DNA of 64,000 bases from Rostrohypoxylon terebratum. Taxonomy: Eukaryota; Ascomycota; Sordariomycetes; Xylariales; Hypoxylaceae. This document shows positions 48,213 through 58,892 of the stretch, in pieces. The notes under the pieces were generated by a model, which saw only the letters and a list, made by a program, of their open reading frames with translations, was not told the origin of the DNA and did not search any database. The position numbers and the translations under genes were made by a program. Every line of letters begins with the position of its first letter. The first letter of the stretch is position 1. The stretch is taken from positions 806,001-870,000 of the forward strand of contig MU385858.1 of the NCBI GenBank assembly GCA_022497145.1. The letters are read 5' to 3'.

Positions 48213-50138
48213 ATGACTGGGTAGATACAAGCCCCTTGGTATTAGTAGGATATTTCTGCTCACTAAAATGTTGGTAGGCACGCCGATACCGAAGAGCTCA
48301 CCGAGGAGGTGCGCGAAACGATCACCCTCCACAACAGAACATATCAGCGCATCTCGATAGATCGCAAGATATACTTTGTCCCGGTTGATGAGGTCTGAAT
48401 CCCTTAATGCCCCTTTTCAGGTACTCTTCAAGAACTGATGTCGACATAATTCTGCAGGATGAGACCATTCGTCTGCGTATTCAGCACGATGTCTTGACAA
48501 AGGTGTTCGATGGAAGGTCTATCTTTCCACCTATGGGACCTCTAAGACGAGTGCTTGACTGCGGCTTTGGAACGGGTCTATGGGCCTTCCAGGTAGCTTG
48601 GGAGAATCCCAGATGCGAGGCATGTATAGCTTGATTTCCTGGATCGATTACTCTCCGCGACTCCCGATTTCGAGGAGACAAATATTCCCAGGAATTTCCC
48701 CCTCCGAATCCTCCCATCTTCGAGCGGAAGCCGATCCCACGTCTTGCGACATGAAAAACCTATGTTTAGCTTCTTACTTTCCCAGCTGCCAGTTGGAATT
48801 GAACTTAGGAAATCCTTGCAGCCAACGCACCTTGACCGCATAATGGAGGATTCGACGTACCCGATGCTAGCAGTTAGCATAAAGAAAAATTTTATTCGTT
48901 GTTTCGAGGCCCTGAGGAGCTAATATAGGAGTACCCTTAGGTCAATGGTATCGATGTGAGCCCCCACCATTACAACCCTGATGAGAGTGTCGACAACCTC
49001 TACCTAAATGTCGACAACCTCAATATGCCGTAAGAACCGAAATATCCGAGTGCTGGAATATAAGTCTCAGAAAATTTCCATTTAGGCTTCAGTTTCCTCC
49101 CAACAATTTCGACCTCGTGAATAGTAGATTGGTAGCTGGAGGCATCGACCGGAACCGATGGAATGGATATTTGCGTGATATTTTGCGATGTCTTCGCGGA
49201 GGTGGATGGTGTCAGATGGTCGAGATGGACTTCAACGCGCAATCCGACAATGGCACATTGACAGATGGTTAGGCCAGAGCAAGATCCGATGCACAATACT
49301 GTCGAGCTTACAATGAGCTTTCTTATAGGACACGCGCTTCGCCAGTGGTCAGATAAATACCGAGCAGCGACGGCTCAGTTCAAGAATCCGGATGCACCGA
49401 GGCGTCTTGGGCACTGGATGAGACATGCCGGCTTTACGGACGTCGAGGAACGAAGTACGTGTGAAGGCTTATTTACCCCTAATTTGCTCCATCTCGGAAG
49501 GCGATTCGGACATTCGGCTCATCTTTGGGGTTTTACCCCCTGAGCGCCGACTTTGTTGTCAAGCCTTCGCGATAACACCTGCTAATTGACATCTTAATAG
49601 TGATTCCTCTTCCGACGTGTGGCTGGTCTGATAGTATGGCTGTTGGATATTGTTTTCTTGTTTTCATTCGATACTAATGAGCGATAGATCAAAGGGATTT
49701 CGATATCGGCGTAGCCAACCAGGAGAACGTTCGCTTATTGCTAGGATCCTTGGCTCTGTACCCATTCACAGAACTACTCGGGTACGTCCAACGCTGATTT
49801 CTTTTCCCGTCAAGGATAACCCGGTTAGCTTTTATCCGAGACGATGCTGATGGTTTGTGTAGCATGACGATTACGGAATTCCATGTCCTAGTCGCCCAAG
49901 CGAGAGCAGAAGCAAGTACTCCCGCACTTAAGGTAAGGCTCTACTACGACCCTTAAACCCGGATGTCTAGGGTGAACTGTATATGATGCTGATAAGTAAT
50001 CATGTTGAATGACAGCCATATTTTCGATTGTAAGTTTTCTTTGTCTTCAAGATCCTAGGTAGCGACGGAGAGCTCGAGCGAATGCTAACAACTAGATTTT
50101 CAAGATACGTGTGCGTCGGTAGGAAGCCAAGGCGTTGA
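48213..50138 (+). CDS. Intron-dense SAM-dependent methyltransferase, 11 exons
   Basis: My model has exons 48213-48220, 48278-48392, 48458-48619, 48941-49029, 49086-49267, 49329-49454, 49601-49633, 49688-49781, 49863-49932, 50016-50029 and 50096-50138. Together they are 936 nt in one frame, 311 aa. Each join restores a conserved piece of the LaeA/TAM-like fungal methyltransferases: DVLTKVFDGRSIFPP, motif I VLDCGFGTG (residues 73-81), acidic D100 in GIDVSPHH, NLYLNVDNLNMP, FPPNNFDLV, GGWCQMVEMDF, QSDNGTLTDGHALRQW, AGFTDVEERMIPLPTCGW, GSLALYPFTELLGM, VLVAQARAEASTPALK and YVCVGRKPRR at the end. All introns are GT-AG except the third, which is GC-AG. The first exon (ATGACTGG) is the least certain. 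It probably methylates a small molecule or a protein; the substrate is unknown. No biosynthetic core gene lies nearby. Confidence 0.8.
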
Positions 50139-52634
50139 GATGATCGGGCGACTATGTTTTTTTGACGGATTCTGCGGAGGGGAACCTTGCCGGGTTGGAG
50201 AAAAAGCATAGGATGCCGCATATGTTGACGGTGATTAAGTTAAGCGTCTCATGATCATGTCGCTTGATGGCTTGTTTGTCCCAAGGCGTGGAGGGGAAGG
50301 GAATCCCCATGTTGGGAAGGTTTTGGGCGTGGTAGTAAGGCGGGTATGGCGTCGTTCATACTCTTCCCAACAGAGGCCGGGCTCCGCACTTTATAGGTTA
50401 GGCAATCTGGGGATAGGACAATAGGAAGCATGGCTGCATTTATAAAGACGTTTTTGGTTATAGAGATGGATTGTGTTTGCTTTTGCCAGGATTTCCGATG
50501 ATGGGGCATCTATGAGTGTCCAGGTGTGATACACTAGAAGGAGAGGAGAAAGAGGGAGAGGGGCGTGTGGAGATATTGGGACTTTTGGGACTTTTGGAAG
50601 GAAAAGACGTGAGGTCAGCTTAAGGTTTGCAGCCAAAAGGGAAGTAACAAATCATGGCATGCCTTTTGTTCCTTCTACCCAGAGTCTCGGGTCCAACTAG
50701 TCGGGAAACTGTGTCTCAACCCAATCCGCGCCGAACACAAATACCCATAAGGTACCTACCGGCCCAACTCTATACACACCGTCTCCCTACGTAACTCCAG
50801 GGTATATAGAGGTATGTAAGGCATAATGGTACATCGGACACACGCACACGCACACGCACACATAACCATTGATGATGTTGAATGTTGGCATTGACGTAAC
50901 ACGTAAAGTAGCAAAGTAGCTCAATGTAGTTAATATTACTGGCTGGCGCTGGCATCGAGAAGCGAGAAGCGAGAAGTGAGAAGTAGTAGTAGTAGTAGTA
51001 AATCTGTAAATCTGTACTATGGATGTAAGTATGAGCGGCTAGAGCCACTGGCCGCTAGATGCTGGCCGTTGTCACGGCTGCTCCCTTTTTTGATCGCATC
51101 CCGCACCACCGTACTTTTTTGTCTCCTGGTCGTGGGCGGACCAACTATCCAGATTCCAGTGGGCCAAACCCCCGGTCCTCGTCCTGATTTCGTTTCCAAA
51201 ATCCTTAATCCTTAGAAATATCATGTTCTAGACTCCCAAACCTACCCTACCCAAGCTTGCTACTGTTACCGGAAGGGCAACGGATGACCGTCGTCATCCA
51301 CAGACGTTGCAACGGCGAGAGGGAAGAGGGCGAAGAAGCGTGGGTGAGTGTGTGGGCACCATGTTACTGTTACCCGCAGGGTTTTTATAAACCTACCCGA
51401 GCTACTCGCCCGAAATTTCCGTCTCGTTTTGTCTGTTTGGCATAGATTAAGTATTCAACCACGCTGCCACGATGGTAGGCTCTCGTGTCACCCCAATTCT
51501 TGAGTCAGTCTTATGAGCTTTGCTTTGTCGATGTGATTGATTATGTGACTGTGTAACGAGGTGGCGGCCAAGGAGAAGGCCGCTGGGTTCTGTGGGCTGT
51601 AGGTAATGGTGGACCCTACCGCGGATGTAAAGGGTCATCCCGACCCATGCTACGCGAATAGATCATGGACCATCTCGCTGCCACTACCTGTCAGGTGACA
51701 TTTACCAGATCCCTAGTGATCTCTAAGTCTACATACGTAAGTGGTCTTTAGCGTATGCTATTCTAAATGTGATGCAAGTAATATCTCCTTGAAACAGTGA
51801 CGGCAAGTTTAGAAGTCAATGTTGTGCTTAAGCATCATCAGACGAACCCGACCGTCGATCATATCTGCTCCCATTATACATAGGGATCATAGGGATAGTC
51901 CGTCTCTGGGACGCGCGGGACAAGGGTTGTGTGCTTCTATCGAGGTTAGAAATTACGGGATCCTATGATCCTACCCGTATTATTGTAATTATTTTTAATA
52001 TTTCTAATATTATCAAGGAGAAATCATATGAGATTTGGACCGGGATGATGTTTATCGACGGCTATCGAGTGGCTACCTACCTAGGTAGGTAGGCAGCTAG
52101 GTAGCTACGGGCTACTACCTAGGTCCTAGGAACCTTGAAGTGAATTGCTGTGTAACAGGATATTGGACTAATGAGAGTTCTGTGTTACCACATCTTAAAT
52201 TGAGTAATCGACAAGTGACCGACCAATCAAAACAAATACCGAAAGTCAATTGGATATTGAGTTTGCACCAATTCGCTGGAGCTCGTTCCAAGCTCGAAAA
52301 AGTTTAAAAAGTAGCTTCGCTTTAGCTTCTACCCGAAGTTGTGACGATCGTGATCTTAAACAAATCCAGGTACCAGACTTTTAACCTCCCGAGATCGACC
52401 TTACCCAGCTGCCTAGTAATAATAGTACTAGCCACAAGTACGCTTGGACAGTTGGCAGGCTTCGACCGCTTCGTCCGAACCGGGAGGTTATCACCGTACC
52501 GAAAATAGCGATCGATTGGCGCAACGTCGGTTAAGATCCCCTGAATTTCTCCCCGGACCCATAACAGAGCTGCCCAACTTACGACGACCACCAAAAAAAA
52601 AATTCCCTTCAGGCTACGATTGAAACTTCCAACA
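50139..52634. other. Gene-free spacer upstream of AIM41
   Basis: No supported gene. A 52-codon minus-strand frame (50151-50309, beginning MGIPFPSTPWDK) lies tail-to-tail with the methyltransferase but is unrecognised. Short repeats include four GAGAAGC/T units and a (GTA)6 run at about 50958-51000. A CCTACCTAGGTAGGTAGG cluster lies at 52073-52132. The last ~300 bp should be the AIM41 promoter. Confidence 0.5.
52073..52132. repeat. CCTAGGTAGG palindromic cluster
   Basis: CTACCTACCTAGGTAGGTAG forms a nearly perfect palindrome, followed by GCTAGGTAGC and CCTAGGTCCTAGG. It is the densest cluster of the motif seen in many spacers here. Confidence 0.75.
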
Positions 52635-53386
52635 ATGGCGGCTTTGCGACCTTCTCCCCGCTTCGCAGAGCGATTGGTGTTACGGGCACGCCTCGCGTCG
52701 TCACCAAGTCCTAGATTTGTGACGTTACCGCTGAGCCAAAGATGTAGCGCACGGTTCTACTCCAGCGACGAGCCGCCCCCACCACCTCTGCTGCAGAAGG
52801 TCAAGGGTGACCTCAAGTCGGCCAGTACGTCACCCCCCACCGGTCTCACAAACCATTCTCGCTCTTGACGCACATTTCTTCACTTAAATGGAGAAGCATT
52901 GGCCAGAAGCATTGATCGTCTCCCACAGCCAACGACCACTGAACAACTAACACATTACCAGTGCGAGCCAAAGACGCCGCCCGCCTAACAGCAATCCGCA
53001 GCATCCTGAGCACCGTCCTCAACGCCTCCAAGACGCCCATCCCGATCCGAACAGACGCGCAACTCGTGTCCCTCCTGCGCAAGACGATCCGAGCCTCCGC
53101 CGACGCGAGCGCCGAGTTCACCGCCGCCGGCCGGACGGACCTCGCCGACAAGGAAGCCGCGCAGATCGCCGTCTGGGAAGAGTACATCTCGCAGAGCGGC
53201 GTCACCACCTGGACCGCCACCGCCCTCTCCGAAGCCGTGTCGCGCGCCGTCCAGGACGCCAGCGGCGAGACTGCCACCTTCGGCGCCGTCATGAAGACCC
53301 TCTTAGCCCCCGGCGGCCCCTTCGACGGCGCCGACGTCGACAAGGCGCAGATAGCCGAGCTGGTCAAGAAGGCCTTGGCCAAGTAA
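52635..53386 (+). CDS. AIM41: AIM41: mitochondrial YqeY/GatB-like protein
   Basis: Exons 52635-52824 and 52962-53386 give 204 aa; the 137-bp intron is GTACGT...CAG and splits the codon of KSAMRAKD. The ATG at 52635 opens an Arg/Ser-rich presequence (RFAERLVLRARLASSPSPRF). LQKVKGDLKSAMRAKDAARL, TAIRSILSTVLNASK and EFTAAGRTDLADKEAAQIAV are the hallmarks of the YqeY domain. FGAVMKTLLAPGG and QIAELVKKALAK match its C-terminal part, which resembles the tail of GatB of the Gln-tRNA amidotransferase. The yeast gene affects mitochondrial inheritance; its biochemical role is unsettled. The stop codon lies inside a good donor-like sequence (AAGTAAGT), noted separately. Confidence 0.93.
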
Positions 53387-54032
53387 GTTACCTCGCGTAG
53401 CAACTTCCCCTACCCCCTTGATAGGCCGATGCTTGAGTATCGAGCGGAGAGGCTTGTTAGTCGGAACCTGAATTATCTCGAGCTCCGATCTGCAGCGCTT
53501 ATTCGAAGCTGTTGGTGGCGAGGATATGAAAATATGTGGCACCTGTATTGATGCTGTACGATGATGACGAAAAATGCGGCTAGGCTACAGTTGCATTGGG
53601 TCGGTTTGTGTATAAAAAGTCGAAAAGACTACATCTTCACTCTATAAATGATTCATATTTATAAAATTCACATACATACCTAGTAACTATGCATCTTAAT
53701 TCATTACAATCATTGGCTCTACTCTTTTGTTACGTCACTAGGCGCAATATCAAAATTCAATGAAACACGATGTTCTATCATTGCCTCTTATATAACCATA
53801 ATGAGTACCTACGCAGACCTGGGGGCTATGACAATAATAGAAGATGCTTTGTAATTTATGGATGAAGGTATAAAAGGTATCTTTTCACTGCGTACCTGAC
53901 GACTCTGCCCTAAGCCAACTATTTTCGTCCCGCCTAAACGCCGTGTGCGATTCTCTGCCTCTCAGAAGAATATTCCCGTCCGCGTCGATACGTTACGCCA
54001 GAAACCGTTTCGTCGCCCCCAAACTATGATCC
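53387..54032. other. Spacer between convergent AIM41 and SPC97
   Basis: 646 bp between two 3' ends, AT-rich at 53620-53800, without a supported gene. It should hold both polyadenylation regions. Confidence 0.6.
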
Positions 54033-56957
54033 TCACGCGGCCGCTTCCCCCTCGGGACGGGGCCCCGCGAATTCGGTACCCTGGTTGGCGGTCGCCAGCC
54101 TTGCGCACAGGCTCAGCAGGACCACCGTCTCCGTCGCCGCGTAATGGTTCAAGCAATCCAGCAGGATTTGGAGATGCCGGCTGAAGTTCTTCTCGAATCC
54201 CGAGATGAGTTCGTTCATGTTCCTAAATCGCTTTTCGTCGTCCTGGGGATGGCTTGTCAAGCTATCGTTGTGCGACTTTTGGGACTTTGCTGCTTGGAAC
54301 CGCTTCCATTCCTTGTCGGTCATATTTGGTGGCTGCATCGGTCCGTTCAAGTCCGGGTCTGCCCTCTCTAGTTCGCGCGAGAACCAATACATATGTTTGG
54401 CGAAATTGGTGCAGCTCTCCAATAATTTCGAATGAACCTGAAGTATGTAAGTAAAAGACTAGGTGACCGGCAAATAGCCAAGAGCAACTTACTCTGATTA
54501 GCTTGCCGTTGGTTAGCATGCAGCCCTTCAGGCAAGTATCTAAGAAGTCCACATGGTCCTGCATCAGCTCATCTACGGTTCGATCCGGCTTGCCCGATCC
54601 ATCCACACTACCGTCCTTAGCTTTGAGTCTTGACATGAGGGATTGCCAATTCGGCTCGATGACTTCCAGGGTGCAAAAGTAGAGAAGTTGTTGGACAAAT
54701 ACTATCATTCGAGCCCTCAAAGTCCACACTCGCCTCTTCCAAATTTCGATGTTCCTCGAGGAAGACTTATGACTCCATACGATACTAGTGTTATGGATTT
54801 GCCATATTGTCGACAGTTGGGACTCTAAATGTCTTAAAGACAAGAGATAGCGGAACAATGCTTGGTACCGCCATACCGTTTTTCGGCTAATGACTAGTGA
54901 TACGGGGAAGGGTACGGTATAGTCAAGTTGCAAAGAGGTGAAGCCGCTCGCATCTTTCTCTTTTCCCAGAGGCTTCTCGACCGGCTGGTTGCTCAGAGGT
55001 TGTAGGGACTCTCCTTGCTCGATACCTGTGATATTAACAACGCGTTGTAACATCGAGATAAGGGGTACCTCGTTCATTTCTATGTGAATGTCTTCCTTGA
55101 AAGGGTCTAAAGACACGATGCTACCGGGTTGGCGTAAGACAAGATCTAACAGAGACTGCAGCTTAACGATGTTGACGGATTTCACCGGCTTTCGCAATTC
55201 CGACGCGCTGAGCTCCATGAAATAAGTGAAATAGTCAGACGGATCGAGGAAGAAGTAGTGCTTTAAAGAGCGCAATCTTGCGGGAAGAGCATGCGTGGTC
55301 AAGAGCAACTTCATGAGTGACTCGTTTGCGTGAGCATAGGCGTTGTTGACATTATCCAAGAACCGCGCGTCATCGAAAGATTTGGGAACGTCTTGGGCAA
55401 CCTTACTAACGTCGACCCCTCCACATTCTCGCACAACATTGAGATATTTCCCGGCGAGGAGGACCTTGTCCTTAACGCCCTGCAGTTGCGGGGGTATATC
55501 GCGCTCGCGGATAGTATATCTTCGTTCCCAATAATCGTCTGTGTAGTCCTGCTCCAGTCGGTCTCGTCTAATGCTCTTTTGCTCTTTGATGAGAAATTCA
55601 GAGTGGGGATCTCTGATCTCTCCGTGATGGAGCCACTCGTTCAACATTGCCATATAAGGTCGGCTGGCGTCGCGAAGCAAAGACGTCAACAATGACCTTG
55701 CAGCGGGATCTCCAGACATGGTGTCTAATCTCTTGGTGATCAAATCTATGACCACACCGCCTTTGCAGATTTTCTTGCCCGTCAAGTTTCCCGTCATGAA
55801 CTCATCGCCTCGTTGCAAATTCGCTATGATATTATCAAAATCCTCCTCATCTTCGTTTTCTTCCTCGCTCTCTTCATCTAGAAGTGCATTCTTCTTCAGC
55901 AGCTCGTGGGCCAATGAATATAGTTGGTACATCATCTGACTAGTGGGTAGGGTATGAACGTTGAGGAGGTGTAGGGTGAAGGTCTCGTTAGTTAAGAATT
56001 GAGTCTCTAATTGAGCGACCATGACTAGATAATCCTGTAAAAACTTCCTGACGGCAGCGCATAGAGCATGGTTGACAGCACCAAATTCGTCCCTGCTCTG
56101 GACATCGATAAAGGTCTCGAGGGCGGAGTAGTAAGTAGCCATTTTCAGCATCGACATTGTTAAATCCTGGAGACTCGGGTCGAGTCCTGGATTTATTCTG
56201 AATTCAGGGCCTGCAAGTCGGTCCCTCTCTTCTTCAGGATCGTATGAGTAGGAATAGCGAATATACTGTCCCTCATATCCCATGAAAACAAACAATATGT
56301 CTTCAATGATGGCTGCCTCCTGTGCTTCTAAGGACAATTCGTGAAGAGGCTGCGGCTGTAAAGATTGTGGCGCCTGTGACGCTGGAGGGGGAACTGATAC
56401 ACGGATGGCAAGTGGCGCAGACGTATGGGGTGCTAACCTAGCTACGGGCTCCCAAACGGCTATAGAGGGTCGCGAAGGTCGCGAAGAATTAGCTTCTACT
56501 ACTCTTTTATTGTTCTACTCCTTATATAAGAGATGGGATGTTCAGATTTCACTTGTCACGTACCAGGTGCGGCGTCAAGTTTTGGTTCTTTCGCTTTCGC
56601 CTCTGGCTGGCGAGACTTGGGGGCTTCTTTGGCTTTCCATTTCTCTGGCGGAGGCGCGTCTTTAGACCTTCTTTCGGGGCTTTTTGTTCGGGAGATGAGC
56701 TTCTCTTTGGTTGTGGTAGTTGTGCGCTCGGTCCTTCGCTCTTCTACGGTCCTGCTAGCTGGACGTGGGTTTCCTGATGCGGAGCGCTTGTGAGGGGGGT
56801 TTATATCGGCAGCTTGTGGAGAGCGAGTACTTCGTTGATGTTGAGAGCTTCGTGAAGCTTGAGCAGCTTGAGCAGCTCCGCGGGGTCGCGGGTTGCTGTC
56901 ATTATCGCTGGTGCCATTGGTGCGCCTCTCTGAATGATTGGAGACCCTCGAAGACAT
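54033..56957 (-). CDS. SPC97: Gamma-tubulin complex component 2 (SPC97/GCP2)
   Basis: Exons on the minus strand are 56564-56957, 54493-56498 and 54033-54437, total 2805 nt, 934 aa; introns are 65 and 55 bp. The N-terminus is disordered and basic (RSSQHQRSTRSPQAAD). The GCP N-terminal domain begins at SLEAQEAAIIEDILFVFMGY and includes FLQDYLVMVAQLETQFL, LYSLAHELLKKNAL and YMAMLNEWLHHGEI. The C-terminal GCP domain includes LKHYFFLDPSDYFTYFMELS, LQLDYTVPFPVSLVISRKTV, WRYQALFRYLLSLRHLESQL and DHVDFLDTCLKGCMLTNGKL. The last exon (HSKLLESCTNFAKHMYW) finishes the fold. It forms the gamma-tubulin small complex with GCP3 at the spindle pole body and nucleates microtubules. The acceptor of the first intron could also be three bases earlier in the transcript (56501), adding one Val. 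Confidence 0.93.
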
Positions 56958-57506
56958 GGTCGCTGGATGGCGACATCTGGAAATTTCTTGTATTTCGATA
57001 TCATGCGTATTAGATTGACGTAATGTCGCTGTCGTGAGTCGAGAGGTAGATTGGGTATTAAGGTCTTGAAAGTTGAACGTCCTAAGGTGGGAAATATGAT
57101 AGAGGAACCTTGGAAATATACTAGGACCTAGGTACTAGGTTAAGAAGGTACCTACCTATTACCAGGTCGGAGGTCCTGCCTACTTCGAAAGTTAGGACTA
57201 TTATAGGTGCAGGTACAGCCTACGGGTACAGACTACAGAGGCTATAGGTAGTAGTAAGGTACTACTTAGCACCCGCTTACAGGGCTACTACGACATAGGA
57301 CCATAGTAGGTATCGATACATCCACATATTAATTGGGCGTCGCGTGGAATTGAAAGTAACAAACGCGTTGTATGTAAGTATTCATTTAAACATGATTGAT
57401 GCTTCAATTAATAAAAACAATCTATTTATTTAAACAATGGTTTACCCCTGTTGAACTCCGGTTATATGGATACCCACCCAATTAATAACTAGTATTAATA
57501 GAATTA
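56958..57506. promoter_or_regulatory. SPC97 promoter and 3' end of the kinase-like gene
   Basis: 549 bp. From about 57117 to 57165 it carries CTAGGACCTAGGTACTAGG and GGTACCTACCTATTACC motifs, another CCTAGGT cluster. AT-rich toward 57400-57500. No gene is seen. Confidence 0.55.
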
Positions 57507-58892
57507 CTATGAATCTACGGCTTTGGCTTTTGGCTTATTGGTATTAGTCCGTGCTTTTTTCGTCCTCTGGTGAGCTTGGTGAGCTTGATCTTTTCTTTTC
57601 CTCTTTGCTCGTTTTATGAACCGCTTCACCTTTCGTGAATCTACGCCCTCAGAACCGTAGCCCCCAAATTGTGGGCCGGCCGGATATGCCTCTTCGTAGG
57701 AAGGCCTTTTCCAGTCAATGTTAATCCTCGTACGGCCTGAGACCATGTCAGGATCTAACGGGAGATGCTGAGTTTGCGTCCTAGTAGGGTCAGCTTGCGT
57801 GTCGCCCTGCCATGTCACGGCTATTTGATTCTTTGCTGTGATCCCGTCACCTTTGCGCCTCTCAACCCAATCCATAAGATGGTCTCGCAACTTTTTCCAG
57901 TGACAATCTAGTTTCGTCTTGACTGGCCAAATGGCCGTTTCTTCTAGGATCTTAGGATCAAAGTCGTGAGAACATCCCCACATAATATCGTCGTCCTGCG
58001 TGAGTAGCCCGTAGAGATTCCAAACCATTTGATGCATCTCCATCTCGATATTCTCATCCGAAATGTCCCTGGCTCTGTCAAAGTCGAATATCAACAGCCG
58101 ACCAGCTTCTCCGTCGATTAGGATGTTATCAAATTTAAGATCGCCATGCACAATGCCTTGGTCGAGGTGAATGAAATCTAGAACCTTGGTAAGCTGCTTA
58201 AGCCACTTGAGCTTAAATGTTCGAGACCCTAATGATGAAAGAGTTCCTCCCTTGATAAATTTAGTTGCGATGCCAATTATGTGACCTCCGGCTTTATCTA
58301 ACACGATACGGTCGAGGGGGAGTATAGAGGGGTGAGGCTTCAAGGCCTTCTGGATATTCATCTCATTCCAATAGTGCATTAGTCCATCATCGGTAAGCAT
58401 CCATTTGACGACTAGGGGAGCCTCAGATTCACCAGCCACCTTCACAACGTCAACGTTTCGTGTGAGCCGGTCCAATTCGATCAATTGCGAATGTTGGAGC
58501 GTAGGCCAGTTGGAGAAAGGTGTATCGGAGAGAAGGGGTCTAGGGATATCCGCGATTGTACGTATGAAGCTGTTTCGTCTGAGACGGTCTGCGTCTGCCG
58601 GGTTTGGCGTAGCCTCTTCCAACCGACCCTCGGCGTCTATTCGGATCACGACAACTTCATGTGAGAGATGTTGCCAAACTCTGGCTACATTTTGAGCGGC
58701 TGCCGTTGTCAAACCTTCTTCCGCGCAAACACTTGCTGGCGCCGTGACGAATATTTGACGACGGGAATCAGGTAATAGTAGGTTGTATGTACATGTTCCC
58801 TGATACTTCTGAAGGTGACTTATATCCTTGGTCTTGTATCTGTCGTGTTTGAGATCGCACTCATCGAAGTACAAGAAAGGGAAACCGTCCAT
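57507..58892 (-). CDS. Fungal protein kinase-like protein with a basic C-terminal tail
   Basis: A single-exon 461-aa frame starting at the ATG complementary to 58890-58892. The N-terminal ~150 residues have no recognised fold. The kinase-like part has VVKWMLTDDG (candidate ATP lysine), HWNEMN-type helix C (LMHYWNEMNIQKALKPH), hinge TKFIKGGTLSSLG, catalytic loop IVHGDLKFDNILID (HGD instead of HRD) and LIFDFDRARD (DFD instead of DFG). HGDxxxxN loops are common in fungal kinase-like and phosphotransferase-like families. After residue ~340 the fold seems to end. The tail is strongly basic (KVKRFIKRAKRKRKDQAHQA; TKKARTNTNKPKAKAV), which suggests nuclear import. Substrate unknown. Confidence 0.8.
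   Translation of the reverse strand: MDGFPFLYFDECDLKHDRYKTKDISHLQKYQGTCTYNLLLPDSRRQIFVTAPASVCAEEGLTTAAAQNVARVWQHLSHEVVVIRIDAEGRLEEATPNPADADRLRRNSFIRTIADIPRPLLSDTPFSNWPTLQHSQLIELDRLTRNVDVVKVAGESEAPLVVKWMLTDDGLMHYWNEMNIQKALKPHPSILPLDRIVLDKAGGHIIGIATKFIKGGTLSSLGSRTFKLKWLKQLTKVLDFIHLDQGIVHGDLKFDNILIDGEAGRLLIFDFDRARDISDENIEMEMHQMVWNLYGLLTQDDDIMWGCSHDFDPKILEETAIWPVKTKLDCHWKKLRDHLMDWVERRKGDGITAKNQIAVTWQGDTQADPTRTQTQHLPLDPDMVSGRTRINIDWKRPSYEEAYPAGPQFGGYGSEGVDSRKVKRFIKRAKRKRKDQAHQAHQRTKKARTNTNKPKAKAVDS

Noticed and set aside
48407..49543. Methyltransferase pseudogene with frameshifts
   Set aside because: My first reading was of a decayed gene because the motifs sat in different frames. Placing introns at GT-AG borders (one GC-AG) removed every stop and frameshift, so an intact multi-exon gene explains the data better.
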